The notes beneath the pieces are model-generated. The model did no database searches. It saw only the letters and a program-made list of their open reading frames with translations, and was not told where the DNA came from. Made by a program: the position numbers and the translations under genes. This document shows, piece by piece, positions 1-7,867 of a DNA stretch of 11,815 nt. Source of the DNA: a bacterium (GTDB lineage Bacteria; UBP14; UBA6098; JAFGQG01); the NCBI GenBank assembly GCA_016930435.1, contig JAFGGQ010000026.1, positions 1 through 11,815 of the forward strand, written 5' to 3'. Each line of letters opens with the position of its first letter. Within the stretch, counting starts at the first letter, position 1.

Positions 1-2
1 GA

Positions 3-392
3 TTCATACACCGGATGGATAAGATAAGAGGATTAATCGTTGCCGGATCGCTGGCTACCTCCATCCTTGCATCGATTGTATTGGCAGGATTCGCCTCAAT
101 TGTAGAGTTGCCATGCACCGCCGGTTTCCCGGTTATCTATACCAATATCCTCGCCGAGAAAGGATTCGATAATAATCTGGGTTATTATTTCTACTTATTA
201 CTTTATAATATGGTTTATGTTATTCAGGAGAGTACCCTGGTAATAATTTTCGGGTTTTTCTTTGCCGGAAAAAGGAGCCACTCCATCAGCGAAAAACAGG
301 TCCAATGGCTGAAGTTGGCCGGTGGGATAATCATGTTGGCACTGGGTATAATCCTGCTGGTCAATCCAAACCTTCTGAATCTGGTCAAATAA
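3..392 (+). CDS. CcdA/DsbD-like integral membrane protein, C-terminal part (5' truncated by window edge)
   Basis: The reading frame is open back to the window edge, with no stop before the first in-frame ATG at 15, so this is most likely the C-terminal end of a longer gene. Counting from that ATG, hydrophobic segments lie at about residues 6-26, 57-85 and 100-118. A Leu-Pro-Cys-Thr-Ala-Gly-Phe-Pro motif with a single cysteine at residue 34 follows the first segment. This Pro-Cys motif after a membrane helix, and the short basic loop before the last helix, resemble the CcdA / DsbD transmembrane family, which passes electrons from cytoplasmic thioredoxin across the inner membrane to periplasmic thiol proteins. 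That family uses a pair of membrane cysteines; only one is visible here, so the partner would have to lie upstream of the window. A thioredoxin-like domain may precede it, but this cannot be seen. The gene converges on the DUF1015 gene with a 70-bp gap. Family assignment is moderate; membrane location is firm. Confidence 0.72.
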   Translation, partial: FIHRMDKIRGLIVAGSLATSILASIVLAGFASIVELPCTAGFPVIYTNILAEKGFDNNLGYYFYLLLYNMVYVIQESTLVIIFGFFFAGKRSHSISEKQVQWLKLAGGIIMLALGIILLVNPNLLNLVK

Positions 393-462
393 GCCTTTCC
401 ACTAAGTGAATATTCATTCTAAAGATAGCGCTACCGTAAAAATTCGGTAATCCTTATCAACA

Positions 463-1800
463 CTACTGGATCATAACATTAATGACCATTCCGGTGAGCA
501 GCTTTGGATAGAAATCGGTGGATTTCTGCGGCATCCTTTCCCCCCGGGAAGCGATCTCCTTGACCTGCTCCACCTTGGTAGGATTAATGAAGAAGACCAT
601 CTGTACCTTTGGGTCTTCGTTGATGCAGTCGAATCCTTCATCGAAATGCCGAATATAATCAATATTCCTTTTTTCTTCCAGGGCACGGGCATCGATGCCC
701 AGAAGATCATCCAGAAGCAATGAATGAAGAATAGAAACATCCAGGGTCTTCCATTGCTTGGAATGTTCGCCCTTGACCGCATTATCCATTAGCGATTCAG
801 ATTTAAGGGAAAGCAGCCAGAATTTGTTCTGATTTTTCATTGCCAGTCCGAAGACATGTTCGTCCTTGCCGCGTTCTGTAAGCTTATAAATGAACTCGTT
901 CTTCTTGTAATCGTAAACTGCGGGTTCGAATGGTATCTCTTCGATATTGAAGTTTTGGCTGACCCTGGCCAGAAAGCCTTCAGGATCAAAATTTTGAACG
1001 CTGTGTACCACCCGGTGGGTAGGAAGAATGGACAGCCCTTTGCCATCCATATTTACAAAGGTCATCATCAAATTGGTGTAGTTTTCGGCGCCCTCCGCTA
1101 TCGGTTTGTTCTGCGCCTTCATCTCTTTCATATAGTTTACTGCGGTTTCATAGCGGTGATGGCCATCAGCGATAAATAGAACCTTATCCCTCATTAATTT
1201 CTGGATTTGGCCGATTTTGAGGGGATCAGTCAATCGCCACAATTGATGGTTCTCTCCATAATAATCATTAGCCGTGAACAGTGGCGGATTGACCTCGGCG
1301 TATTCGTCCAGTATTTGGTTGATCTGGTTCTGCGGATCGGCATAAAGCATAAAGATATGGCCGAAATTTGATGCGGTGGTGCGCATAAGGTTAAGTCGGT
1401 CAGCCTTTGGTCCGGCTAAAGTATGTTCATGAGCTTTTACCTCCTCACCGGGTGCTTCCAGTGCGGCTAAGGCCACAAAACCTTTACGGGTCTTCAGTTC
1501 GCCTTCAACTTTGTATTTCTGGTAATAAATATATATAGCCGGCTGACTGTCGCGAACAAGGATTCCATCAGCCATCCATTTTCGAAGAAAGTCGCTGGCC
1601 CTGGTATATTGGTTGTTTTCAGGGGTATCTTCCGGGGTCGCCTTCCCCTTGATCAGCCTGACAATGTTATATTCGCTTCTCTCATAATACTCCGCCTGCA
1701 TCTTGTCATTTATCTTGTCATAAGGTTGGGATACCAGCTCGGTTAAGTCCTGGTCATCCTTGCGGTACATAACACCTCTGAATGGAAAAATCCTTGCCAT
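463..1800 (-). CDS. DUF1015 family protein
   Basis: A 445-residue soluble protein of the usual DUF1015 length (roughly 400-440 residues), with no signal peptide or membrane segment. Family hallmarks are visible in order: an N-terminal Ile-Phe-Pro-Phe-Arg-Gly start; Ser-Gln-Pro-Tyr-Asp near residue 24; His-Glu-His-Thr (124-127) followed by Gly-Pro-Lys-Ala-Asp-Arg (130-135); Ala-Asp-Gly-His-His-Arg-Tyr-Glu-Thr-Ala (211-220); and Leu-Pro-Thr-His-Arg (259-263). The histidine- and acid-rich motifs suggest a phosphate- or metal-handling active site, but the biochemical function of the family is, to my knowledge, not firmly established. I recall homologues often lying next to serine biosynthesis genes (serA, serC); no such gene is in this window. 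The ATG at 1800 is supported by a strong AAGGAAGG Shine-Dalgarno seven bases upstream and by the conserved N-terminus beginning at once. It is divergent from the glycosyltransferase gene and has its own likely promoter, so it is probably transcribed alone or as the first gene of a leftward unit. Confidence 0.93.
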   Translation of the reverse strand: MARIFPFRGVMYRKDDQDLTELVSQPYDKINDKMQAEYYERSEYNIVRLIKGKATPEDTPENNQYTRASDFLRKWMADGILVRDSQPAIYIYYQKYKVEGELKTRKGFVALAALEAPGEEVKAHEHTLAGPKADRLNLMRTTASNFGHIFMLYADPQNQINQILDEYAEVNPPLFTANDYYGENHQLWRLTDPLKIGQIQKLMRDKVLFIADGHHRYETAVNYMKEMKAQNKPIAEGAENYTNLMMTFVNMDGKGLSILPTHRVVHSVQNFDPEGFLARVSQNFNIEEIPFEPAVYDYKKNEFIYKLTERGKDEHVFGLAMKNQNKFWLLSLKSESLMDNAVKGEHSKQWKTLDVSILHSLLLDDLLGIDARALEEKRNIDYIRHFDEGFDCINEDPKVQMVFFINPTKVEQVKEIASRGERMPQKSTDFYPKLLTGMVINVMIQ

Positions 1801-1807
1801 TTTTTAT

Positions 1808-1815
1808 CCTTCCTT
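1808..1815 (-). promoter_or_regulatory. Ribosome binding site of the DUF1015 gene
   Basis: Read on the minus strand this is AAGGAAGG, seven bases before the ATG at 1800. It is one of the best Shine-Dalgarno matches in the window and fixes the start of the DUF1015 gene. Confidence 0.7.
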
Positions 1816-1856
1816 TTCAAATATTTAAATAGAACTTCCTGAAAATATAGTGCCTT

Positions 1857-1885
1857 TATATAATATATGTAACCGTTATAGTCAA
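1857..1885 (-). promoter_or_regulatory. Likely sigma70-type promoter for the DUF1015 gene
   Basis: On the minus strand TTGACT (1880-1885, five of six to the -35 consensus) is followed after 17 bases by TATATA (1857-1862), or after 19 bases by TATAAA (1855-1860). The segment is very AT-rich. Transcription would start near 1850, giving a leader of about 50 bases that contains the AAGGAAGG site. Seen by eye only; no transcript evidence. Confidence 0.42.
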
Positions 1886-1929
1886 TATCTTTTTTGCCAT
1901 CTTTTCGATGAACAAACCGCTTATTTTAA

Positions 1930-1935
1930 GATAAT
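1930..1935 (+). promoter_or_regulatory. Possible -10 element for the rightward operon
   Basis: GATAAT matches five of six bases of the -10 consensus and lies about 90 bases before the glycosyltransferase start. No convincing -35 is found at 16-18 bases upstream; only a weak TCGATG at 1905-1910. If used, transcription would begin near 1942 and place the 1956-1972 hairpin in the leader. Weak call. Confidence 0.2.
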
Positions 1936-1955
1936 GATATGGGTTTTTGCCCAGG

Positions 1956-1972
1956 CCCCGAATGAAGCGGGG
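1956..1972 (+). other. GC-rich hairpin in the divergent intergenic region
   Basis: CCCCG (1956-1960) and CGGGG (1968-1972) can pair as a five-base stem around a seven-base loop, in an otherwise AT-rich spacer, followed by TTATTT. It could be a leader-RNA structure of the rightward operon, or a weak terminator-like element for transcription entering from the left. The downstream T tract is poor, so I do not call it a terminator. Confidence 0.3.
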
Positions 1973-2010
1973 TTATTTGCATACAGGAACCTTTAAATCA
2001 TTCGAGGGGC

Positions 2011-2015
2011 AGGAA
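2011..2015 (+). promoter_or_regulatory. Candidate ribosome binding site deciding the glycosyltransferase start
   Basis: AGGAA lies eight bases before the ATG at 2024. No Shine-Dalgarno-like sequence precedes the alternative in-frame ATG at 2114, so this site favours the longer form, even though the recognisable fold begins only at the second ATG. Confidence 0.4.
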
Positions 2016-2023
2016 ATTTATGT

Positions 2024-3199
2024 ATGATGATTTGGGATTCCCGGATTACCAATATAATTGACTTTATTATAATCTTGCTTTTTTCGGATTTTATTGAATA
2101 TTATGTAACTGATATGGCAAAACCGAATATTCTACATATTGCACCGCTAAACTATGCCGGTCTGCCTTACCTTTTCATGGAAACCGAAAGGAAGCAGGGT
2201 TACGATTCACATTTGGTAACCCTGTTCAGGAACCCCTTTGGTTATCAGGAGGATATTACCCTTAATCTTCCGTTTTTAAATGATCTGCCTCGCCGCATGA
2301 TCAGCCCGATAGTCTCAAGAACAGTATCAAATAAAAGGCTTGGATTGGATGACCCTCCACTGATATGGAAACCATCTAACCAGATCCAAAGCCTGTTACT
2401 AAATAGCCGGGATAACCTGTGGGAAAAGATCATCAAGCGTTCCGGCGTGCTCGATATCCTGAAAAAGTCCGATATTCTTGTACTGGATGGGGGTTTAGGT
2501 TTTTTGCGAAGCGGTAAGTATGTTCTGGAATGGGCGGGAAGCAGGGATCGGCTGGTCACCTTTTATTATGGAAGCGATCTGCGCACCAGAGGTGTCATCG
2601 AACCTATTGACCAGGCCGCAAAGCTGGTCTTTGTCGCGGAATTCGATCACATATATCTGCATCCACGGGCGATTCATGTACCCTTCCCCTTCGAAGCCCA
2701 CAATTATGACCATTATATCGGGAACAATATCGGCAATCTAAAAACCAGGATCGGGCATTCACCCACCAACCGACAGGCTAAAGGTTCTGATGTTATCATT
2801 AAAGCCATGAAAGAGCTTGAAGAAAAATACGATACCGAAAGCGTGTTGATCGAGCATTTGCCTTATCAAGAAGCCCTGATGCTGAAGTCAAGCTGTAATA
2901 TATTTATCGACCAGATAGGTGAATTGGGTTACGGTATCAGTGGACTTGAAGCTCTGGCAATGGGTATCCCGACCGCGGTGACGATTCTCCCGGATTACCA
3001 AAAATTCCTGGGCGATAATCCCTTCATAAATATTTCACGTAAAGATATCTACTCCAGATTGGAAACCCTTATCCAAAGTGAGTGTGAACTCGAACAGCTT
3101 TCATTCTCCGGACGGGAATGGGTCAGGAATCAGCATGATCCGGAACGCTGCCTGAACCTGGTCCTGGAGCAGTACCAAAAATCAGGATGGATCGATTAG
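2024..3199 (+). CDS. GT-B-like glycosyltransferase (GT4-type C-terminal half)
   Basis: The protein is 391 residues from the ATG at 2024, or 361 from an in-frame ATG at 2114. From residue 34 an Ile-Leu-His-Ile-Ala-Pro strand and a Gly-rich turn look like the first Rossmann strand of a GT-B enzyme. The C-terminal half is the more diagnostic: Gly-His-Ser-Pro-Thr-Asn-Arg with a following Lys-Gly-Ser-Asp (about 244-256), Glu-His-Leu-Pro-Tyr at 277-281, and Gly-Tyr-Gly-Ile-Ser-Gly-Leu-Glu-Ala near 302-310. The last corresponds to the nucleotide-sugar-binding Glu region of GT4 retaining transferases. It should transfer a sugar from a nucleotide donor in the cytoplasm, probably onto an envelope glycan; donor and acceptor cannot be read. 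The first 30 residues carry a hydrophobic run (11-20) and may be a membrane-association extension or untranslated leader. AGGAA before 2024 favours the longer form. Its stop codon directly abuts the ATG of the C25 peptidase gene, implying co-translation. Confidence 0.82.
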   Translation: MMIWDSRITNIIDFIIILLFSDFIEYYVTDMAKPNILHIAPLNYAGLPYLFMETERKQGYDSHLVTLFRNPFGYQEDITLNLPFLNDLPRRMISPIVSRTVSNKRLGLDDPPLIWKPSNQIQSLLLNSRDNLWEKIIKRSGVLDILKKSDILVLDGGLGFLRSGKYVLEWAGSRDRLVTFYYGSDLRTRGVIEPIDQAAKLVFVAEFDHIYLHPRAIHVPFPFEAHNYDHYIGNNIGNLKTRIGHSPTNRQAKGSDVIIKAMKELEEKYDTESVLIEHLPYQEALMLKSSCNIFIDQIGELGYGISGLEALAMGIPTAVTILPDYQKFLGDNPFINISRKDIYSRLETLIQSECELEQLSFSGREWVRNQHDPERCLNLVLEQYQKSGWID

Positions 3200-6100
3200 A
3201 TGGAAAACAAAAATAAAATAAATCATGCATTATCAATGCTCTTCTTATTACTGTTCCTGATACTGCTGTCTGCAGGTAGTTATTCCGCCGAATTCTACTA
3301 TCATCAAATTTTACAGGAGGAGGATCAATTATCCTTCGAGACGGATGGCGAATATACCCGGGTAAGCTTAGAGGGTGGGATAAGCCTTTCGGAAATTGGC
3401 GAACCTGATCTGCCCTGGAAAATCATACGCCTGGCGCTGCCACCTCAAACCCGCATCCACGAATATCACTACGATTCTGATAGAAGAATTTTAGCAGGGA
3501 GCTTTTCGCTCAAAACAGCAGAGTCCTTCAGGATCGATGGCGATACCGGTCATGATACATTATCCCTCCCCATTATGCAAACAGATTTATTCCCCGGGGA
3601 AATAATACGCATTCAGAGCGAGGGATACCTACATGGCGTTCATATAGCCACCATCGCTGTCTGCCCTTTCCAATATGAGACCCGAACCGGCAGGCTATAT
3701 TTTCTACATGATATCGAACTGACTCTGACACTAATAGATGATGCTTATATACCCATGACACCATTGCAGCAAACACATTTTTCTAAAAAAACCCGGATAA
3801 AAATGCTGGAGGGTTTGGTCAGCAATCCCGAGGAATTAACCTTATGGATATCTTCTCAATCCCCTTCTAAATCTGCCACCTCGACCCTGAATTCACGGTT
3901 AAATTCATTCCCGCCTCACCCCCGGGATGATCCTGTGGACCTCCTGATTATCACTTTAGATGGTCTTCTCCCTCATGTTTCAGGGTTGGAGCAGGAGTAC
4001 TTCTGGGGGGTAATTCCCGAGATCGTTACCATCTCCCAGATCAATGCTTTTTACTGGGGCAGCGACATTCAGGAATCTATCCGGGAATTTATAAAGGAAG
4101 CCTACTTGAATTGGGGTATTAGTTATCTCCTGCTGGTAGGAGATCATCCCGATATACCGGTCCGTATGGCTTATTCTTCCGATAATGAGGGCAACTGGGT
4201 CCATGTGCCAACGGATCTCTACTATTCTGCTCTTGACGGCTACTGGAATTATGATCATGATTCTGAATTTGGGGATAGTCCCGAAGATGATAATATTCCG
4301 CTGTTGATCAGTGGCCGTATCGCTTTGAATGATCCGGTGATGATAAGTACATTCCTCTCCAAACTGCGTCAGTACCGGTTCTCACCGCGGCTTGATTATC
4401 TCAATAAATGGTTATATGCAGCAGCGGCTCTTTCCCACGATGGAATGGACACTATGGGCCCCACCTTCAAGGAAAACATGAATGCCGCGTTCAGTTTTCC
4501 GGCAGGGACCGAATTCTATAAACTGTATGCGCATCACGGGACCTCCGGTGGCGATGCTGAGATCACTGCCGAAGCATTCATTGAGCAGTTGGGGGAGGGT
4601 TACCATATCATCAACCATATCGACCATGGCAATCGCTATTTTTTGGGTATGGGGCAGAAAACGGGAGGGGGCGGTTTGTCCATCACAGATGTTGACAACC
4701 TGGATAATGGCCCCTATTTCCCCGCCATATTCTATTCGTTTTCCTGCGATGTCAATGCTATCGATGCGGATAATGTGGCAAAACATTGGCTGGCAAATCC
4801 GGAGGGCGGTGGACTGGCGTTTATAGGAAATACCCGTACAGCCTGGACCGGCCAGATGGCTATGGATTCCATTTTCTTCCGGGCATTTATTAATGACCCG
4901 CAAACCACTCTCGGAGAAGCTACAAATCGGCTAATCACATTGATGCCATTCAGACAGTATTTCAGATACATACCTACACTTACCGGCCATCCTTTGATGA
5001 AGGTCTGGTTTGAAATACCCTCTGAACCCAGGGTTACAATTAGTCCCGCAAATCTCCGGGGCAATGACAATACGCTTCATGTGGTGGTCACGGATTCCGC
5101 TGATCATCCCATTGAAAATGCCCTGGTTACCATGTTTTCCTCCCGGCGAAAATTTGCAATGGATTCCACTAACAGCTTGGGCCAGGCGATATTTAACATC
5201 AATCTGTGGAATGAAGAATATCTGATCATGGCGGTCACTGGCAGTCGCCTGCTGCCCTGGGTGGATACCCTGATGGTGGCTTCTGCTGCAGGGCCCAACC
5301 CCATGCTCTGCAGCTTCGAGGTACTTGAAGCTGATGGGGATGGCGATGAATTGCCTGAATCTGGTGAACGGGCTCTCCTGAATGGCTATATAAAAAATCG
5401 AAGCATCGTCAGGGCTACCAGTATTGAATTAACCTTTTCCTGCCCCGGCTTGACCTTTATTCAAAACACCGCAAATTACGCAGCGCTTCCCGGGCACGAT
5501 TCGCTCAGTTTCCATGACAGCATCCTGGTGCAAATTCCGGCAGATATTGTTGATCGCAGAATATTCCGGGTAAGCGTATTCATAAACGCATCTGAAGGGG
5601 AATGGTTAGACAGTATGACTTTCGTGGCCTGCGGCCCTGATCCGCTACATATTTCAACCCGATACATCGATTCTCTTTTGGGGGACGGCGATGGTGTTCC
5701 GGATCCCGGGGAGAGCGCTCACATTGTTTTCTCGGTTCTCAACCGTGGAGCGGGGGAGTTCAGCTACAATGCTTTGAGTATCGAAGGAAGTGAACATTTG
5801 ATAATTATAACGGATTCGCTTTTCGCTTCCGAAATAGCTGTTATGGCATGCTCATCCTTTTATTTCCCGGTTGAGATCGGAGCCTCATACAGCGCGGGGA
5901 CTCTGCCCTACCAGGTTCAATTCCACACCAATTATGACCTTGAATACCGATGGGCCCTTCAACTTTATGTCCCTAATTCCCCCGACAGCCTCTGGACACA
6001 CCCTGGTTTTAATAATATCCGTTTATACTGGTTGCCCCCTGAATTCAGTATCCCTTATGGCTACTTCGTCTATCGCAGCCAGTATCCGGATTCGGGTTAT

Positions 6101-7858
6101 AGAAGGATAACCCCTACCCCGCTGATCTCTTCCACTTATTTCAATGATTTTCCATTGCCGGGCCGCAGCACATTTTATTACCGTTTATCAACGGTCGATT
6201 CCGGCCGTAATGAAAGCCCCCTGTCCACTCCTGTTTCCGGATGGACATCCTATCCCTATTTCGAACCATGGCCTCTAAGTCTCTCCAGTAGTGTTATTAT
6301 TAGCGGCACTCCTGTACTGGCTGATATTGACGGGGATGACCTCCTGGAACTCTTTGTGGGAGCTCATGATGGCAACATTTATGGCTTTTATTCAAATGCG
6401 TGGGAGATATTCGACAGCACCTCCACCAGGATCGATCCATTTGTTTCCGTAGATGGTATGATAGCCTGGGCTTCACCCGCCCTGGGTGATTTGAATAATG
6501 ACGGTCAACCCGAAATTGTAGTAGTATCACGCGGCACCGACCGCGCTGTTTACGCTTTTAATATGGAGGGTCATTTAATGCCCGGATGGCCGCGGACAAT
6601 AAATACCCCTACACTTAATTGCCCCGCCCTCGCCGATCTGAACGGTGATGGTAACCTGGAAATTCTGGTAGCTACCGAAGCACGAAGATTATACGTATGG
6701 CGCTATAACGGCGAAGCCTTTCTTGAAGATGGTGACCCCTCGGGATTGTTCTCCATTTATACGGCCGACACAACCTCGGGATGCGTAACCTATTCCGCAC
6801 CGGCGATCGGGGATATTGACTTTGATGGCGATCCGGAGATAGTCGTATGCGGAAACCGGGTGCCCTGGATTAATAACGGCACCGTTTATGCATGGGATAT
6901 AAACGGCGAACCCGTCGATGGCTGGCCGGTTTTATTCTCCGGAGTGGGGGGTTCATCCCCGGTGCTGGGGAACCTTGATGATGATGAAAATACCCTGGAA
7001 ATAGTGATTGCCGCAAAGCCCAATAAGGTCTGGGTTTTTACTCACGATGGAACTGTTCTTCACGGCTGGCCGGTTACAACGGTTAATTTTGTTGCGGATA
7101 TAACCACCCCGCCGGCATTGGCAGATTTGGATGGTGATAATCGCTGCGAGGTGATCGTCGCCGGGCAGAATGGCATATCGGTAATTGGTTCAGACGGTGT
7201 GACCTGGCCCGGCTGGCCGGTTCCTAATTTTACCAACTACTGGGCCGCACCTACCGTCGCCGATATAAATGACGATGGTGAACTCGAAATAATATGTCCG
7301 TTTGAATATGCAGTCTGGGCATATTCAGAGAGAGGCATTCCCTTGCCGGGATTCCCCCTGAATACCGACTATACCGTCCTGGCATCCCCTACTATAGTGG
7401 ATATGAATAATGACGGCCGCCTGGAAATTATCATTACTTCCTGGGATTCATATATATATATTTGGGAATGCGACGGATTAAGTACATCAGCAAAACCATG
7501 GTTTACTCACCGTGGGAATTTCCATCGCAATGGCAATTATTCAAGCAATTATTCATCTATTCGCGAATCCGAACTGCCCCGAGATATTGGTCTGAAACTT
7601 TTCCCAACACCATTTAACGCTAATCTTAATATCGTGGTGGAAAATCGTAAGGGCAGCAGTGTAGCGCTCTCAATATTTGATATTATGGGAAGGAAGGTAT
7701 TCTCAAGAGATTATAAAATGCTTGCTTTCAGGGAACTTTTAGTATGGGGAGGAGTTGATCAGGAAGGTCTTGCTCTTCCCTCCGGGGTCTATTTTATCAG
7801 CCTCTATTTCCCGGGAGAACAGAGGACGATCTCTCAAAAGGCGATACTTTTAAAATAA
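3200..7858 (+). CDS. Secreted C25 (gingipain-like) cysteine peptidase with FG-GAP propeller and type IX sorting domain
   Basis: An intact 1552-residue exported protein. Order: signal peptide (hydrophobic core about 11-25, cleavage near 25-30); C25 propeptide-like region (about 31-235) with a Gly-Glu-Pro-Asp-Leu-Pro motif; C25 peptidase (about 246-604); Ig-like domain (about 608-695); two CARDB-like beta-sandwiches (about 704-810 and 814-925), each opening with an Asp-Gly-rich acidic loop; fibronectin-III-like domain (about 928-1016); eight FG-GAP/VCBS repeats (about 1041-1425); and a C-terminal sorting domain (about 1465-1552). The likely catalytic dyad is His476 in Asp-His-Gly-Asn and Cys516 in Ser-Cys-Asp-Val-Asn, spaced as in gingipains. 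The Leu-Leu-Val-Gly-Asp-His segment and a later acidic Asp-Leu-Tyr-Tyr region also fit C25. The tail has Phe-Pro-Thr-Pro-Phe-Asn, Phe-Asp-Ile-Met-Gly-Arg and Ser-Gly-Val-Tyr-Phe, as in Por/type IX signals. Cell-surface or extracellular proteolysis is expected; specificity is not readable. Translation follows directly from the glycosyltransferase stop, with only a loose AGGA twelve bases upstream. Confidence 0.93.
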   Translation: MENKNKINHALSMLFLLLFLILLSAGSYSAEFYYHQILQEEDQLSFETDGEYTRVSLEGGISLSEIGEPDLPWKIIRLALPPQTRIHEYHYDSDRRILAGSFSLKTAESFRIDGDTGHDTLSLPIMQTDLFPGEIIRIQSEGYLHGVHIATIAVCPFQYETRTGRLYFLHDIELTLTLIDDAYIPMTPLQQTHFSKKTRIKMLEGLVSNPEELTLWISSQSPSKSATSTLNSRLNSFPPHPRDDPVDLLIITLDGLLPHVSGLEQEYFWGVIPEIVTISQINAFYWGSDIQESIREFIKEAYLNWGISYLLLVGDHPDIPVRMAYSSDNEGNWVHVPTDLYYSALDGYWNYDHDSEFGDSPEDDNIPLLISGRIALNDPVMISTFLSKLRQYRFSPRLDYLNKWLYAAAALSHDGMDTMGPTFKENMNAAFSFPAGTEFYKLYAHHGTSGGDAEITAEAFIEQLGEGYHIINHIDHGNRYFLGMGQKTGGGGLSITDVDNLDNGPYFPAIFYSFSCDVNAIDADNVAKHWLANPEGGGLAFIGNTRTAWTGQMAMDSIFFRAFINDPQTTLGEATNRLITLMPFRQYFRYIPTLTGHPLMKVWFEIPSEPRVTISPANLRGNDNTLHVVVTDSADHPIENALVTMFSSRRKFAMDSTNSLGQAIFNINLWNEEYLIMAVTGSRLLPWVDTLMVASAAGPNPMLCSFEVLEADGDGDELPESGERALLNGYIKNRSIVRATSIELTFSCPGLTFIQNTANYAALPGHDSLSFHDSILVQIPADIVDRRIFRVSVFINASEGEWLDSMTFVACGPDPLHISTRYIDSLLGDGDGVPDPGESAHIVFSVLNRGAGEFSYNALSIEGSEHLIIITDSLFASEIAVMACSSFYFPVEIGASYSAGTLPYQVQFHTNYDLEYRWALQLYVPNSPDSLWTHPGFNNIRLYWLPPEFSIPYGYFVYRSQYPDSGYRRITPTPLISSTYFNDFPLPGRSTFYYRLSTVDSGRNESPLSTPVSGWTSYPYFEPWPLSLSSSVIISGTPVLADIDGDDLLELFVGAHDGNIYGFYSNAWEIFDSTSTRIDPFVSVDGMIAWASPALGDLNNDGQPEIVVVSRGTDRAVYAFNMEGHLMPGWPRTINTPTLNCPALADLNGDGNLEILVATEARRLYVWRYNGEAFLEDGDPSGLFSIYTADTTSGCVTYSAPAIGDIDFDGDPEIVVCGNRVPWINNGTVYAWDINGEPVDGWPVLFSGVGGSSPVLGNLDDDENTLEIVIAAKPNKVWVFTHDGTVLHGWPVTTVNFVADITTPPALADLDGDNRCEVIVAGQNGISVIGSDGVTWPGWPVPNFTNYWAAPTVADINDDGELEIICPFEYAVWAYSERGIPLPGFPLNTDYTVLASPTIVDMNNDGRLEIIITSWDSYIYIWECDGLSTSAKPWFTHRGNFHRNGNYSSNYSSIRESELPRDIGLKLFPTPFNANLNIVVENRKGSSVALSIFDIMGRKVFSRDYKMLAFRELLVWGGVDQEGLALPSGVYFISLYFPGEQRTISQKAILLK
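6320..7438 (+). repeat. Eight FG-GAP/VCBS-type repeats within the C25 peptidase
   Basis: Eight copies of an Asp-x-Asn/Asp-x-Asp-Gly-x-x-Glu-Ile/Leu loop begin at residues 1041, 1096, 1145, 1204, 1257, 1308, 1354 and 1400, spaced 46-59 residues apart. Most are followed about 30 residues on by a Gly-Trp-Pro or Gly-Phe-Pro turn. This is the pattern of integrin-alpha-type calcium-binding propeller blades, so a seven- or eight-bladed propeller is likely. Copy five has an extra residue and a changed loop (Asp-Asp-Asp-Glu-Asn). At the DNA level the copies are diverged, so this is a protein repeat and not a recent tandem duplication. Confidence 0.85.
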
Positions 7859-7867
7859 TTCATGGAT

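Noticed and set aside
431-450. TACCG/CGGTA inverted repeat between the convergent genes as a terminator
   Set aside because: The stem is only five bases around an eight-base loop and no T tract follows on either strand, so it does not meet the pattern of an intrinsic terminator.
1801-2023. Possible CRISPR leader, attachment site or small RNA in the divergent spacer
   Set aside because: No direct repeats, tRNA-like end or strong RNA fold is present apart from the single short hairpin listed as a feature.
4412-4903. 163-codon open frame on the minus strand inside the C25 peptidase gene
   Set aside because: It lies wholly opposite a strongly supported domain containing the catalytic residues, shows no family motif, and has low-complexity shadow-like composition.
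6320-7438. DNA-level tandem repeat across the FG-GAP region
   Set aside because: The repeats are clear only in protein. Spacing varies from 46 to 59 residues and nucleotide identity is low, so this is an old domain repeat and not a DNA satellite.
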